Source: Pseudarthrobacter sp. NIBRBAC000502772 (GTDB lineage: Bacteria; Actinomycetota; Actinomycetes; Actinomycetales; Micrococcaceae). Taken from it: a DNA stretch of 64,000 nucleotides. The notes beneath the pieces are model-generated. The model ran no database searches. It was given only the letters and a program-made list of their open reading frames with translations, and was not told where the DNA came from. This document shows, in pieces, positions 37,330 through 46,007 of the stretch. Where the stretch lies: NCBI RefSeq assembly GCF_006517235.1, contig NZ_CP041188.1, forward strand, positions 4,402,001 through 4,466,000, given 5' to 3'. Both the position numbers and the translations under genes were made by a program. Each line of letters starts with the position of its first letter. Positions within the stretch are counted from its first letter, which is position 1.

Positions 37330-37355
37330 TGCGGCTATTTTTCAAGGGAGAGAAC

Positions 37356-38666
37356 ATGGCTTCACAGTTTGATGCGTCTGCAACTGCTTTTCCCAGCAGG
37401 CGGAGCATCCTCAAGACCGTTGGCGTAGGCGCGGCAGGCCTGGCCGGCATTCCATTTCTCGCAGCCTGCACGGGCGGAAGTGCGCCGTCCGCCACGGGTT
37501 CCGACTCCGCCGGCCTAACCTTCGGTTCCGGGTCCTCCGATGACGTTCCCAAGCGGGCGTACCAGGCTGTCACCGACGCCTTCACGGCCAAGTCCGGCAA
37601 GAAGGTCACCACAAACGTGGTGCCCCACAATGATTTCCAGAACAAGATTAATTCGTACCTGCAGGGCTCTCCGGACGATACGTTCACCTGGTTCGCCGGT
37701 TACCGCATGCAGTACTACGCAGGCAAAGGGCTCCTTGCGCCCATCGATGACGTCTGGGAAACCATCGGTGGCAACTACTCCGATGCGCTGAAGAAAGCCT
37801 CCACCGGACCGGACGGCAAGATGTACTTCGTACCCAACTACAACTATCCGTGGGGGTTCTTCTACCGGAAGAGCCTCTGGGCCGAAAAGGGGTACGAGGT
37901 GCCGGAGACCTTTGACGCCCTCAGGGCCCTCGCCACGAAGATGCAGGCAGATGGCATCATTCCCATCGGCTTCGCCGACAAGGACGGCTGGCCGGCCATG
38001 GGCACCTTCGACTACATGAACATGCGGCTCAACGGCTACCAGTTCCATGTGGACCTGTGCGCACATAAGGAATCCTGGGACCAGCAAAAGGTCAGCGCGG
38101 TCTTCGACACCTGGGCGGCGCTCCTTCCCTTCCAGGATCCGGCAGCCCTCGGCCAGACCTGGCAGGACGCCGCCAAGGCGCTGGAAGCCAAGAAGACCGG
38201 CATGTACCTGCTGGGTTCCTTCGTCACCCAGCAATTCACCGACCCGGCGGTGCTGGCGGACATCGATTTCTTCGCCTTTCCGGAAATCGCCATGGAAGGC
38301 CGCGACGCTGTCGAAGCCCCCATTGACGGCCTCCTGCTGTCCAAAAAGGGCGGGGAGAACAAGGCGGCCCGCGACTTCATGGCGTTCCTCGGCACCGCCG
38401 AGGCCCAGGACGCCTACGCCGCCGTGGATGCGTCCAACATTGCCACCGCCAAGGGCACGGACACCTCCAAGTTCAGCCCGCTCAACAAGAAGTGTGCGGA
38501 CACCATCGCCGACGCGAAGTACATCAGCCAGTTCTTCGACCGGGACGCCCTGCCCGCCATGGCCAATAACGTGATGATCCCGGCCCTGCAGAGCTTCATC
38601 AAGGACGGCAAAATAGACGTCAAGAACCTCGAGGCCCAGGCCAAGACGCTCTACGCCGCGCAGTAA
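37356..38666 (+). CDS. ABC transporter sugar-binding lipoprotein (importer A)
   Basis: 436 residues. Signal with twin-arginine motif SRRSILKTVG and lipobox LAAC (Cys about 37), so probably Tat-exported and lipid-anchored. The rest is a family 1 extracellular solute-binding protein of the carbohydrate class (TFTWFAGYRMQYYAGKG, NYNYPWGFFYRKSLW). ATG 37356 has AGGGAG 6 nt upstream. First gene of binding protein-permease-permease-DeoR. The sugar is unknown. Confidence 0.9.
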   Translation: MASQFDASATAFPSRRSILKTVGVGAAGLAGIPFLAACTGGSAPSATGSDSAGLTFGSGSSDDVPKRAYQAVTDAFTAKSGKKVTTNVVPHNDFQNKINSYLQGSPDDTFTWFAGYRMQYYAGKGLLAPIDDVWETIGGNYSDALKKASTGPDGKMYFVPNYNYPWGFFYRKSLWAEKGYEVPETFDALRALATKMQADGIIPIGFADKDGWPAMGTFDYMNMRLNGYQFHVDLCAHKESWDQQKVSAVFDTWAALLPFQDPAALGQTWQDAAKALEAKKTGMYLLGSFVTQQFTDPAVLADIDFFAFPEIAMEGRDAVEAPIDGLLLSKKGGENKAARDFMAFLGTAEAQDAYAAVDASNIATAKGTDTSKFSPLNKKCADTIADAKYISQFFDRDALPAMANNVMIPALQSFIKDGKIDVKNLEAQAKTLYAAQ

Positions 38667-38719
38667 ATCCAGGGCCGCACTTCCAGCCCTGTCAGCGCCG
38701 TTTCCAAGGCGACCAGCCA

Positions 38720-38770
38720 GGAAGGGAACGACGACGGCGGCGCAGGCTCCCGCCGCCGTCGTTCCCTTCC
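38720..38770 (+). other. 21-bp stem-loop between binding protein and permease genes
   Basis: Arms 38720-38740 (GGAAGGGAACGACGACGGCG plus G) and 38750-38770 are complementary at 20 of 21 positions around a 9-nt loop, in the 134-bp gap inside the importer operon. Probably protects the upstream mRNA or partly terminates, giving more binding protein than permease, as known for malE-malF. Confidence 0.75.
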
Positions 38771-38800
38771 AGCGTCCCCACCAATAGAGGGAAGACTTCC

Positions 38801-39772
38801 ATGAGCAGCACCGCACAAGAATTGATACCGCCGGAAGCGCGGGAGCCCGGCGGCGGCCGCATCCGGCAGGCCAGAGGCGGGCGGGTCCGCCGCCTGACCG
38901 GGCGGGACAAAGTGGTCCTGTCGCTGATGGTGGGGATCCCCACCCTGATCGAACTGACCCTGGTCTGGCTGCCGACGCTGATGTCCGTGGGGCTCAGCTT
39001 CAGCCGGTGGAACGGCCTGGACCTGGCCGACATACGCCCCGCCGGCACGGCGAACTACCAGTACATCACCCAGGACTACCCGCCCTTTTGGCCGGCGGTG
39101 CAGCACAACCTGCTGTGGCTCCTGTTCCTGGCCCTGATTGCCACACCGCTGGGCCTGCTGCTCGCCGTGCTGCTGGACCAGAACATCAGGGGCAGCAAGA
39201 TTTACCAGAGCATCTTCTTCGCACCCGTGATGTTGTCACTGGCCCTGATCGGCATCATCTGGCAGCTCTTTTACCAGCGCGACAACGGCCTCCTGAACTT
39301 CCTCCTGGGCACCGCCGGGACACCGCAGGCCGTCGACTGGTTCGGGGACTCCTCCGTGAACATCTGGGCCGCCATGATCGCGGCGACGTGGCGGCATGCC
39401 GGCTACGTCATGCTCCTTTACCTGGCCGGGCTTAAGGGCGTGGACCCGACCCTCAAGGAAGCCGCCGCCATCGACGGAGCCAACGCAGGGCAGACTTTCT
39501 TCCGCGTGGTGTTCCCGGCCATGCGCCCCATCAATATCGTCATCGTGGTGATCACTATCATCGAATCGCTGCGCGCCTTTGACGTGGTTTACGTCATCAA
39601 CCGCGGAACCAACGGCCTGGAAATGCTCAGCGCCCTGGTGATCCAGAACCTCGTGGGCGAAGGCCAGGTGATCGGCGTCGGCTCGGCACTGGCAGTGGTG
39701 CTGCTGGTCATCTCCCTTGTTCCCATCGTCTTCTACCTCAGCCGCACCTTCGGCAAGGAGAACAAAGCATGA
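38801..39772 (+). CDS. Sugar ABC transporter permease, MalF type (importer A)
   Basis: 323 residues with six predicted membrane helices and the EAA loop KEAAAIDGANAGQTFFRVVF (about 222-241) that contacts the ATPase. A long basic N-terminal cytosolic segment precedes helix 1. Ends with an ATGA overlap on the second permease. Confidence 0.92.
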   Translation: MSSTAQELIPPEAREPGGGRIRQARGGRVRRLTGRDKVVLSLMVGIPTLIELTLVWLPTLMSVGLSFSRWNGLDLADIRPAGTANYQYITQDYPPFWPAVQHNLLWLLFLALIATPLGLLLAVLLDQNIRGSKIYQSIFFAPVMLSLALIGIIWQLFYQRDNGLLNFLLGTAGTPQAVDWFGDSSVNIWAAMIAATWRHAGYVMLLYLAGLKGVDPTLKEAAAIDGANAGQTFFRVVFPAMRPINIVIVVITIIESLRAFDVVYVINRGTNGLEMLSALVIQNLVGEGQVIGVGSALAVVLLVISLVPIVFYLSRTFGKENKA

Positions 39773-40683
39773 GCACCAACACAGCCCGCACCGGCCGGAC
39801 TGCTGCCGCAGCGGCGCCCCGCTCCGGCAGCAGGCCCAAGCGCCACTACGGGACCCATATCTTCCTGGCCGTCATGGCGGTAATGTGGCTGATCCCGCTG
39901 GGTTGGTCGCTTTTCACCGCCCTCCGCCCGGTGGCCTCGACGAACCAGTACGGTTATTTCAGCTTTGCCGGCGACTTCAACTTCGACAACTTCGCCCAGG
40001 CCTGGACCCAGGGCGGGTTTTCCACGTACTTCTGGAACTCGGTCATCATCACCGTCCCGGCTGTGCTGCTGACCCTGTTCCTTGCCTCCCTCATGGCCTT
40101 CGCCGTCAGCCGGGTGAGCTGGAAGTTCAACATCACGCTGCTCATCATGTTCACCGCCGGCAACCTGCTTCCCCCGCAGGTCCTCGCCGCCCCGCTGTTC
40201 GAGATGGCAAAGCACTTCGAAGTGCCGTACTCGTTCAGCGATTCCGGAAACATGCTGAACACCTACATCATTGTGATCGCGGTCAATACCGCCTTCCAGA
40301 TGGGTTTCTGCACCTTCGTGCTGTCCAACTACATGAAGGCGCTCTCCGCGGACCTGACCGAGGCCGCCCTGGTGGACGGGGCCGGCATCTGGCGGCAGTA
40401 CCGGGAGATCATCATGCCACTCTGCCGGCCGGCGTTCGCCGCACTCGGCACGCTCCAGGTCATCTTCATCTACAACGACTACTTCTGGCCCCTCATCTTC
40501 ATCCAGAGCGGCAACCGGCTTCCGATCACCACGGCCATCAACAACCTGCAGGGCGAATTCCTGAACAACTACAACCTCCTGGCCGCCGGCGCAGTCATCA
40601 CTGTCATTCCCACGCTGGTGATCTACCTGCTCCTGCAGCGGCAGTTTGTTGCGGGGCTGACTCTTGGTTCAAGCAAGGGGTAG
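39769..40683 (+). CDS. Sugar ABC transporter permease, MalG type (importer A)
   Basis: 304 residues, six predicted helices, EAA loop TEAALVDGAGIWRQYREIIM (about 198-217) and the C-terminal LxxGxxxG-like end QRQFVAGLTLGSSKG usual for MalG-type subunits. ATG 39769 overlaps the previous stop; AAGGAG lies 8 nt upstream. No ATPase gene accompanies the pair. Confidence 0.92.
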   Translation: MSTNTARTGRTAAAAAPRSGSRPKRHYGTHIFLAVMAVMWLIPLGWSLFTALRPVASTNQYGYFSFAGDFNFDNFAQAWTQGGFSTYFWNSVIITVPAVLLTLFLASLMAFAVSRVSWKFNITLLIMFTAGNLLPPQVLAAPLFEMAKHFEVPYSFSDSGNMLNTYIIVIAVNTAFQMGFCTFVLSNYMKALSADLTEAALVDGAGIWRQYREIIMPLCRPAFAALGTLQVIFIYNDYFWPLIFIQSGNRLPITTAINNLQGEFLNNYNLLAAGAVITVIPTLVIYLLLQRQFVAGLTLGSSKG

Positions 40684-40738
40684 ACCATCATGGAACGTGA
40701 CGGGGATATCACACCCGCCTCAGCCCGAAAGGAATTAC

Positions 40739-41524
40739 ATGCTCCCCGCAGCACGCCACCAGGCAATCGTGGACGCCGTCCAGCGCGAACGGGTTGTCCG
40801 CGTCTCGGACCTCGCCCAGCAACTGGGCGTTTCCCTGATGACTGTCCGCCGGGATATCGAGCTGCTGGAGGATGGTGGCAAACTGGAGCGTATCCACGGC
40901 GGCGCCAAGCTCCCCGGCGATGTCAGCACGCATGAGCCTGGCTTCGAGCTCAAGTCCACCCAGCTGACCGCGGAGAAGCGCGCCATCGCGCTGGAGGCTG
41001 CCGGCCTGGTGCATGAGGGCATGGCTGTCGGTCTCAGCGCCGGGACCACCACGTGGGCCCTGGCCAAGGAACTGGTCAACGGCCCGCGGATCACGGTGGT
41101 CACCAACTCCGTGCGCATTGCTGACCTCTTCCACCACGCCGCGTCCGGCGGCTCGGCCCGCTTCACATCCACCGTGATCCTGATCGGCGGCGAGCGCACG
41201 CCGTCGGACGCTTTGGTGGGACCCATCGCGACGGCGGCACTCAAGCAGCTGCACCTGGACGTGCTGTTCCTGGGCGTGCACGGCATGGACGCCGACGCCG
41301 GCTTCACAACCCCCAACCTGTTGGAGGCCGAGACGGACCGGGCGTTCGTCGCAGCCGCCCGGAAAACTGTGGTCCTTGCCGATCACACCAAGTGGGGGCT
41401 CCTGGGCATCAGCACGATCGCTCCGCTGGACGCGGCCGATGAGGTCATCAGCGACGCCGGGCTGGGCCCCGAAGCCCAGCGCATCCTCGGCGAGCGGGTG
41501 GGCAAGATCCGGATCGCGGGCTAG
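40739..41524 (+). CDS. DeoR/GlpR family transcriptional regulator
   Basis: 261 residues. Winged helix at the N-terminus (VRVSDLAQQLGVSLMTVRRD) and a DeoR sensor domain (GLSAGTTTWALAKEL, TVVTNSVRIADLF, LADHTKWG) that binds a sugar phosphate. ATG 40739 (MLPAARH) has AAGGAA 5-6 nt upstream. Follows importer A by 55 bp in the same direction, so it probably controls that operon. Confidence 0.9.
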   Translation: MLPAARHQAIVDAVQRERVVRVSDLAQQLGVSLMTVRRDIELLEDGGKLERIHGGAKLPGDVSTHEPGFELKSTQLTAEKRAIALEAAGLVHEGMAVGLSAGTTTWALAKELVNGPRITVVTNSVRIADLFHHAASGGSARFTSTVILIGGERTPSDALVGPIATAALKQLHLDVLFLGVHGMDADAGFTTPNLLEAETDRAFVAAARKTVVLADHTKWGLLGISTIAPLDAADEVISDAGLGPEAQRILGERVGKIRIAG

Positions 41525-41547
41525 TGAACCAACAGCCCTTGGTTCAC
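41524..41547. terminator. Bidirectional terminator hairpin
   Basis: GTGAACCAA/TTGGTTCAC, a perfect 9-bp stem with a 6-nt loop. It overlaps the stop codons of both convergent regulators (DeoR and LacI), which end only 19 bp apart. Confidence 0.7.
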
Positions 41548-42563
41548 GGGCAGCCGCAGGACTGGCGGACGTGGAGCTTCGTGGGGAACGTCCGCTGCTG
41601 CGGCGGGGCCTTGCGCCGAGCACCCAGAATGCCGTCGACGGCGGCCTCGGCCATCTCCCGAACCGGCTGATCCACGGTAGTCAGCGCCGGCCACGCATAC
41701 TCCGCCTCGGCGGAGCCGTCGAAGGAGGTCAGCGCGATGTCTCCGGGCACGGAGACGCCCGCCTCATGGAGCGCGCGGAGGATACCAACCGCCTGCATGT
41801 CCGAGCTCGCGAAAATCGCCGTGGGCCGGTTGGAGGAGGCCAGGAGCCGCTTCCCCGCTTCGTAGCCACCAGGCCGGGTGAAGTCGCTGCGCGCTATGGG
41901 CCCTTCGGGGAGGCCTGCCTCCTTCAGCGCCTTCAGCCAGCCCAGTTCGCGGCCGTCGACGTTTTTGCCCACGTTGGTGCCTATGGCCAGGCCGATGTTC
42001 GTATGCCCGTGCCCCAGGAGATGTTCCACGGCGATCTGTGCACCGGCCGTCAGGTCCACCCCGATGCTGTTGATGCCCGGCCCTTCGCTGTCATGGTTGA
42101 GCAGGACCCAGGGAATGTCGGCCTTCTCGAGGTCTTCAAGGTCCGGCTGGAACAAGACGCTGGCAAGCAGTACGCCGTCCACCTGCCGCGCCGCCAGGTT
42201 CCGGACGTTTCGGCGCTCCTTTGCGAGATCGCCGTCGGAGTTGGTCAGCAGCAGGGCGTAGCCCCGCTCGGCCGCGGCGTCCTCCACGGCATGCGCCAGG
42301 AGCGAGAAGAACGGGTTCGAGTTGTCCGGCACGATGAGCCCCAGCGTCTCGCTTGATCCCAGTTTGAGGGCCCTGGCCGCCGCGTTGGGGCGGTAATCCA
42401 GGACCCGGATGGCGTCCTGGACCTTCGCCTCCGTGGCCGGAGCCACTTTCTTGGGCCCGCCATTGACTACATAGCTGACGACGGCGGTGCTAACGCCCGC
42501 GTACCGGGCAACATCCTTGCGGGTCACCGGGCTGCGTGGGGGCTGCACTGTGGGAGTCGTCAT
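41544..42563 (-). CDS. LacI family transcriptional regulator (alpha-galactoside locus)
   Basis: 339 residues. N-terminal HTH TRKDVARYAGVSTAVVSYVV and hinge (YRPNAAARALKLG), then the sugar-sensing domain (GLIVPDNSNPFFS, ASSDMQAVGILRALHE). Its recognition helix has TAVVSYVVNG. Lies 17 bp after the oxidoreductase gene in the same operon. Two related LacI-type sites in the divergent promoter region (43854-43869, 43931-43946) are its likely targets. Start ATG 42563; ATG 42572 also possible. Confidence 0.9.
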   Translation of the reverse strand: MTTPTVQPPRSPVTRKDVARYAGVSTAVVSYVVNGGPKKVAPATEAKVQDAIRVLDYRPNAAARALKLGSSETLGLIVPDNSNPFFSLLAHAVEDAAAERGYALLLTNSDGDLAKERRNVRNLAARQVDGVLLASVLFQPDLEDLEKADIPWVLLNHDSEGPGINSIGVDLTAGAQIAVEHLLGHGHTNIGLAIGTNVGKNVDGRELGWLKALKEAGLPEGPIARSDFTRPGGYEAGKRLLASSNRPTAIFASSDMQAVGILRALHEAGVSVPGDIALTSFDGSAEAEYAWPALTTVDQPVREMAEAAVDGILGARRKAPPQQRTFPTKLHVRQSCGCP

Positions 42564-42580
42564 GGTGTACATGCTAGCTA

Positions 42581-43780
42581 TCAGATCCCCGGGGCGTCGC
42601 CGAAGTCACGGATGGGCAGCCGCTCTCCGCCGCGGAGGGCGGACTGGTGCGCCACGATACCGGGCAGCGTGAACCGGGCGGCAACCCAGGCGTTGACCGG
42701 CGGAAGCGCACGCGTGTTGACGGCTGTCACGAAGTCATCCACCAGGAAGTGGTGGCTTCCCTCGTGCCCGTTCGGTGCGCCGCGGAACTCCTCCGGCAGC
42801 CGATCAGCGTCGTGGACAGGCGAGAGCCCGGAGACGAAGGCGTCCCTCAGTTCCGGCGCAACGTTGGCCAGCGACGGGTCATCGAGGGACATGCTGGGCC
42901 GGGTTTCGAACAGCTCGGAAATGTCCTGGACGTTTTCCTTGTCCTGCCAAACCGAGACTTTTGCGAGCTGTTCAAAGCTGGCCTCTGTTCCGAAGAACCG
43001 GAAGCGGGACTCCCTGATGTGTGAGGGGTAGCCCACGCGGCGCATCTCGTTGGTCCGCATAACGCCGCCGTCGTTGAGTTCAAAAAGGGCGGTGGCGTTG
43101 GAGAAGTCGTTGCCGAACATGCTGACCTCTTTGTCGAAGACGCCGTCGTTGCGGTCATCTTTTACTCCGACGCAGCTAACGCTTACGGCATGGGCGCGGA
43201 CCGCGCCGAGGACTCCGCCGACCGCGTGCGTCGGGTACAGCATGGGCGGGTAGCTGGCGGTTTCCTTCCAGCGGTCACCGCCGCTGTACTGGTAGGCATC
43301 ATAGAAGCCCAGGTCCATGTCGTGGACGTAGTCACCTTCGCTGTAGAAGATCCGCCCGAAGCGGCCGGCAGCATGCTGATTGCGGGCATAGACGGTGGCC
43401 GGGTTGTAGTAGCTGGTCTCCCCCATCATGTAGACCAGGTCGGTTTCGCGGACAGCGCCGATAATCCTAGCGATTTCCTCCTCAGAAATGGCCATGGGGA
43501 CGGCGGAATAGACGTGTTTGCCGGCGCGGAGCGCCTGCTCCACCAGAGGACCGTGCGTCCAGCGCTGGGTGAAGATGGCCACAGCGTCGACGTCGGAGGC
43601 TAAGAGATCGTCAAAGCTCGCCTTCGAGCCCGCCAGATGGTAAAGGTCCACTGCCTCGGCCGCCCGTTCCGGAAGCTCATCCACCACGTAGACGTCGCTG
43701 ACACCGGGGTGGAGATTGAAGAGGTGCGCGAACTGGCCGCCGAACTGGCCAACTCCTACTACGCCGATTGAAAACGTCAT
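42581..43780 (-). CDS. Gfo/Idh/MocA family oxidoreductase lacking the EKP motif
   Basis: 399 residues. Rossmann motif GVVGVGQFGGQFAHLF at the N-terminus and a family C-terminal domain (GDYVHDMDLGFYDAYQY). Where the family has EKP this protein reads HVYSAVPMA, so the conserved lysine is missing; activity may differ from a standard dehydrogenase. ATG 43780 has AGGGAAGG 5-6 nt upstream. Divergent from importer B, cotranscribed with the LacI gene, so likely part of galactoside breakdown. Confidence 0.87.
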   Translation of the reverse strand: MTFSIGVVGVGQFGGQFAHLFNLHPGVSDVYVVDELPERAAEAVDLYHLAGSKASFDDLLASDVDAVAIFTQRWTHGPLVEQALRAGKHVYSAVPMAISEEEIARIIGAVRETDLVYMMGETSYYNPATVYARNQHAAGRFGRIFYSEGDYVHDMDLGFYDAYQYSGGDRWKETASYPPMLYPTHAVGGVLGAVRAHAVSVSCVGVKDDRNDGVFDKEVSMFGNDFSNATALFELNDGGVMRTNEMRRVGYPSHIRESRFRFFGTEASFEQLAKVSVWQDKENVQDISELFETRPSMSLDDPSLANVAPELRDAFVSGLSPVHDADRLPEEFRGAPNGHEGSHHFLVDDFVTAVNTRALPPVNAWVAARFTLPGIVAHQSALRGGERLPIRDFGDAPGI

Positions 43781-43853
43781 TTTGGCCTTCCCTAGGTGCT
43801 GTGGGGAGCGCCGGGCAAGCGCTGTCCATAAGGATTCCCAGTGTTTCACTCGA

Positions 43854-43869
43854 ATCTACTCGAGTCAAT
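43854..43869. promoter_or_regulatory. LacI-type operator, importer B promoter region, site 1
   Basis: ATCTACTCGAGTCAAT: central ACTCGAGT is palindromic, and the left half ATCTACTCG is shared with site 2. Confidence 0.6.
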
Positions 43870-43930
43870 AGCCTAGCGACTGGATGAATCCCTTCAAATG
43901 CAGCATGAAATCCAACACTTGTCAGCTTCT

Positions 43931-43946
43931 ATCTACTCGTGTAGAT
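43931..43946. promoter_or_regulatory. LacI-type operator, importer B promoter region, site 2
   Basis: ATCTACTCGTGTAGAT, inverted repeat ATCTAC/GTAGAT around TCGT, with the central CG of LacI sites. Centre 77 bp from site 1. Confidence 0.65.
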
Positions 43947-43957
43947 TCACTTGAAGT

Positions 43958-43973
43958 TGTAACCCACCTCACA
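43958..43973 (+). promoter_or_regulatory. CRP/GlxR-type box before importer B
   Basis: TGTAA-CCCACC-TCACA, 9 of 10 conserved positions of TGTGA-N6-TCACA, ending 18 bp before the permease start codon. Same placement as the perfect box before importer A. Confidence 0.58.
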
Positions 43974-43991
43974 GTCAGGAAAGGGTCGAAG

Positions 43992-44957
43992 ATGACCACC
44001 CTTACAAAGCAACAACGGGACCCGGCAGGCCGGGCGGCAGGCACTAAAGCAGGAAAGACCGGAAGCACCCGGAAGCAGAGCCTCACGCACCGCATGGGCG
44101 ACTTGAGGATCGCGATGGTGTTCATCTTCCCGGCAATGATCGGCTTCGTGGCGTTCTTCCTGATCCCCACGATCCGCGGTGTTTACCTCAGCTTTACCGA
44201 GTACAGCATCCTGGGTGATCCCACCTGGATCGGGATCAAGAACTACACCGCGATTTTCGCCGATGAACTGTTCTGGAACGCGATGAGCGTGACTCTGCAG
44301 TACGTGGCGCTGAACATCGGTTTCCAGACCGTCATTGCCCTGGGCCTGGCGTTGTTGATGCACCGGGTCGCCAAATCCACGTTCGTCCGGGGCGCGCTCC
44401 TGCTGCCGTTCCTGGTCGCGAACGTGATTGTCGCCCTCCTGTGGTTCTGGATGCTCGACTACCAGCTGGGCATCGTCAACGAGGTCATCTCCTGGCTGGG
44501 CGGGCAACGCATCGCGTTCTTCGGCAGCGAGCAATGGGCCATCCCCACCATCGCCTTCGTGAACGTCTGGCGCCACATGGGCTACACCGCCCTGCTGCTC
44601 TTCGCCGGCCTGCAGTCGATTCCCAGCCACGTCTACGAGGTTGCCTCCCTGGACGGGGCATCCCCCACCCGCACGTTCTGGTCCATCACCATGCCGCTGC
44701 TGCGCCCGGTCATGGTGTTGGTCCTGGTGGTCACCGTCATCGGTTCCTTCCAGGTCTTTGACACGGTGGCCGTCACCACCGCAGGCGGCCCGATCAACGC
44801 CTCCCGCGTCATCCAGATGTACATCTACCAGAAGGCCTTCACGGAGTCGGACTTCGGGTACGCCTCCGCGCTCTCTGTCATTCTCTTCGTCATCCTCGCC
44901 CTGGTCGCCTTCGTGCAAATGAAGTTCCTCAAGGGCAACGAATCGGATCTGGACTAA
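43992..44957 (+). CDS. Sugar ABC transporter permease, MalF type (importer B)
   Basis: 321 residues, six predicted helices; EAA loop YEVASLDGASPTRTFWSITM near 220. ATG 43992 has AAAGGG 7 nt upstream; the open frame back to 43884 crosses the operators and is rejected. In this locus the permeases come first and the binding protein last, unlike importer A. Confidence 0.92.
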   Translation: MTTLTKQQRDPAGRAAGTKAGKTGSTRKQSLTHRMGDLRIAMVFIFPAMIGFVAFFLIPTIRGVYLSFTEYSILGDPTWIGIKNYTAIFADELFWNAMSVTLQYVALNIGFQTVIALGLALLMHRVAKSTFVRGALLLPFLVANVIVALLWFWMLDYQLGIVNEVISWLGGQRIAFFGSEQWAIPTIAFVNVWRHMGYTALLLFAGLQSIPSHVYEVASLDGASPTRTFWSITMPLLRPVMVLVLVVTVIGSFQVFDTVAVTTAGGPINASRVIQMYIYQKAFTESDFGYASALSVILFVILALVAFVQMKFLKGNESDLD

Positions 44958-44968
44958 GGACCCCCGCA

Positions 44969-45916
44969 ATGACTACATCGACACCGTCCCGCAACGGCGC
45001 GACCGCCCCGGCCCGCACTGCCATCATCTTCAAGCCCCGCCAGCCCTTCAACTGGCGACGCGCCGGGGCCTGGACCCTCGTGGTCATCGCGCTGGTCGTC
45101 ACCATCGCCCCGTTCCTGTGGATGCTCCGCACCGCCCTGTCGAGCAACCACTCCCTCGCCGCGAACGCCGGCAACCTCCTGCCGGCCGACTTCAGCTGGG
45201 GCGCCTTCAAACGCGTCCTCGGCCTGCAAACCCCCGAAGAAGCCATCGCCGAAGGCGGCTCCGGTGCCGCCATCAACTTCTGGTGGTACCTGCGCAGCTC
45301 CATCATTGTCTCCACCCTGATCACCGTCGGCCAGGTGTTCTTCAGCTCCATGGCCGCCTATGCATTCTCAAGGCTGCGCTGGCCCGGCCGGGAGAAAGTG
45401 TTCGCCCTCTTCCTGGCCACCATGATGGTCCCGCCGATCTTCACCGCCCTGCCCAACTTCCTGATGATCAAAAACCTCGGACTCCTGAACACCTACGCCG
45501 GCATCATCCTGCCCTTCCTGTTCATGACCCCGTTCGCGATCTTCTTCCTGCGCCAGTTCTTCCTGAGCATGTCCCGGGAAGTAGAGGAAGCCGCCATGCT
45601 CGACGGCGCCAGCAAGTTCCGCATCTACTTCAAGATCGTGCTGCCCAACGCCGCGGCCCCCCTGGCCACCCTGGCCCTGCTGACCTTCTTCGGCACCTGG
45701 AACGAATACTTCTGGCCGCTGCTGGTGGGCCAGGACGAGTCCGTCCGGGTCCTCACCGTCGGCCTGGGCGTCTTCAAATCCCAGTCCCCGCAAGGCGCCC
45801 CCGACTGGTCCGGCCTGATGGCCGCCACCCTCATCGCCGCCCTCCCGGTCCTGATCCTGTTCATCGCCTTCGGCAAAAAAGTAGTGAACTCCATCGGCTT
45901 CTCCGGCATCAAATAA
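44969..45916 (+). CDS. Sugar ABC transporter permease, MalG type (importer B)
   Basis: 315 residues, six predicted helices; EAA loop EEAAMLDGASKFRIYFKIVL near 207. Starts 11 bp after the first permease with AAGGA upstream. Typical MalG C-terminus (FGKKVVNSIGFSGIK). Confidence 0.92.
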   Translation: MTTSTPSRNGATAPARTAIIFKPRQPFNWRRAGAWTLVVIALVVTIAPFLWMLRTALSSNHSLAANAGNLLPADFSWGAFKRVLGLQTPEEAIAEGGSGAAINFWWYLRSSIIVSTLITVGQVFFSSMAAYAFSRLRWPGREKVFALFLATMMVPPIFTALPNFLMIKNLGLLNTYAGIILPFLFMTPFAIFFLRQFFLSMSREVEEAAMLDGASKFRIYFKIVLPNAAAPLATLALLTFFGTWNEYFWPLLVGQDESVRVLTVGLGVFKSQSPQGAPDWSGLMAATLIAALPVLILFIAFGKKVVNSIGFSGIK

Positions 45917-45925
45917 CCCCCATAT

Positions 45926-45975
45926 GTTCCAACCGCTCCACAGTTTCTCCGTTCCAACCGCTCCACAGTTTCCCC
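45926..45975. repeat. 25-bp direct tandem repeat
   Basis: GTTCCAACCGCTCCACAGTT followed by TCTCC (45926-45950) or TCCCC (45951-45975): 24 of 25 bases identical, then a third partial GTTTCTCCCC. Lies in the short gap between permease and binding-protein genes. Confidence 0.85.
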
Positions 45976-46007
45976 GTTTCTCCCCTGCAAGAACCGAAAG
46001 GTCCACC

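Noticed and set aside
45926..45975. Possible CRISPR-like repeats
   Set aside because: The two units are directly adjacent with no spacers and no cas genes; a simple tandem duplication.
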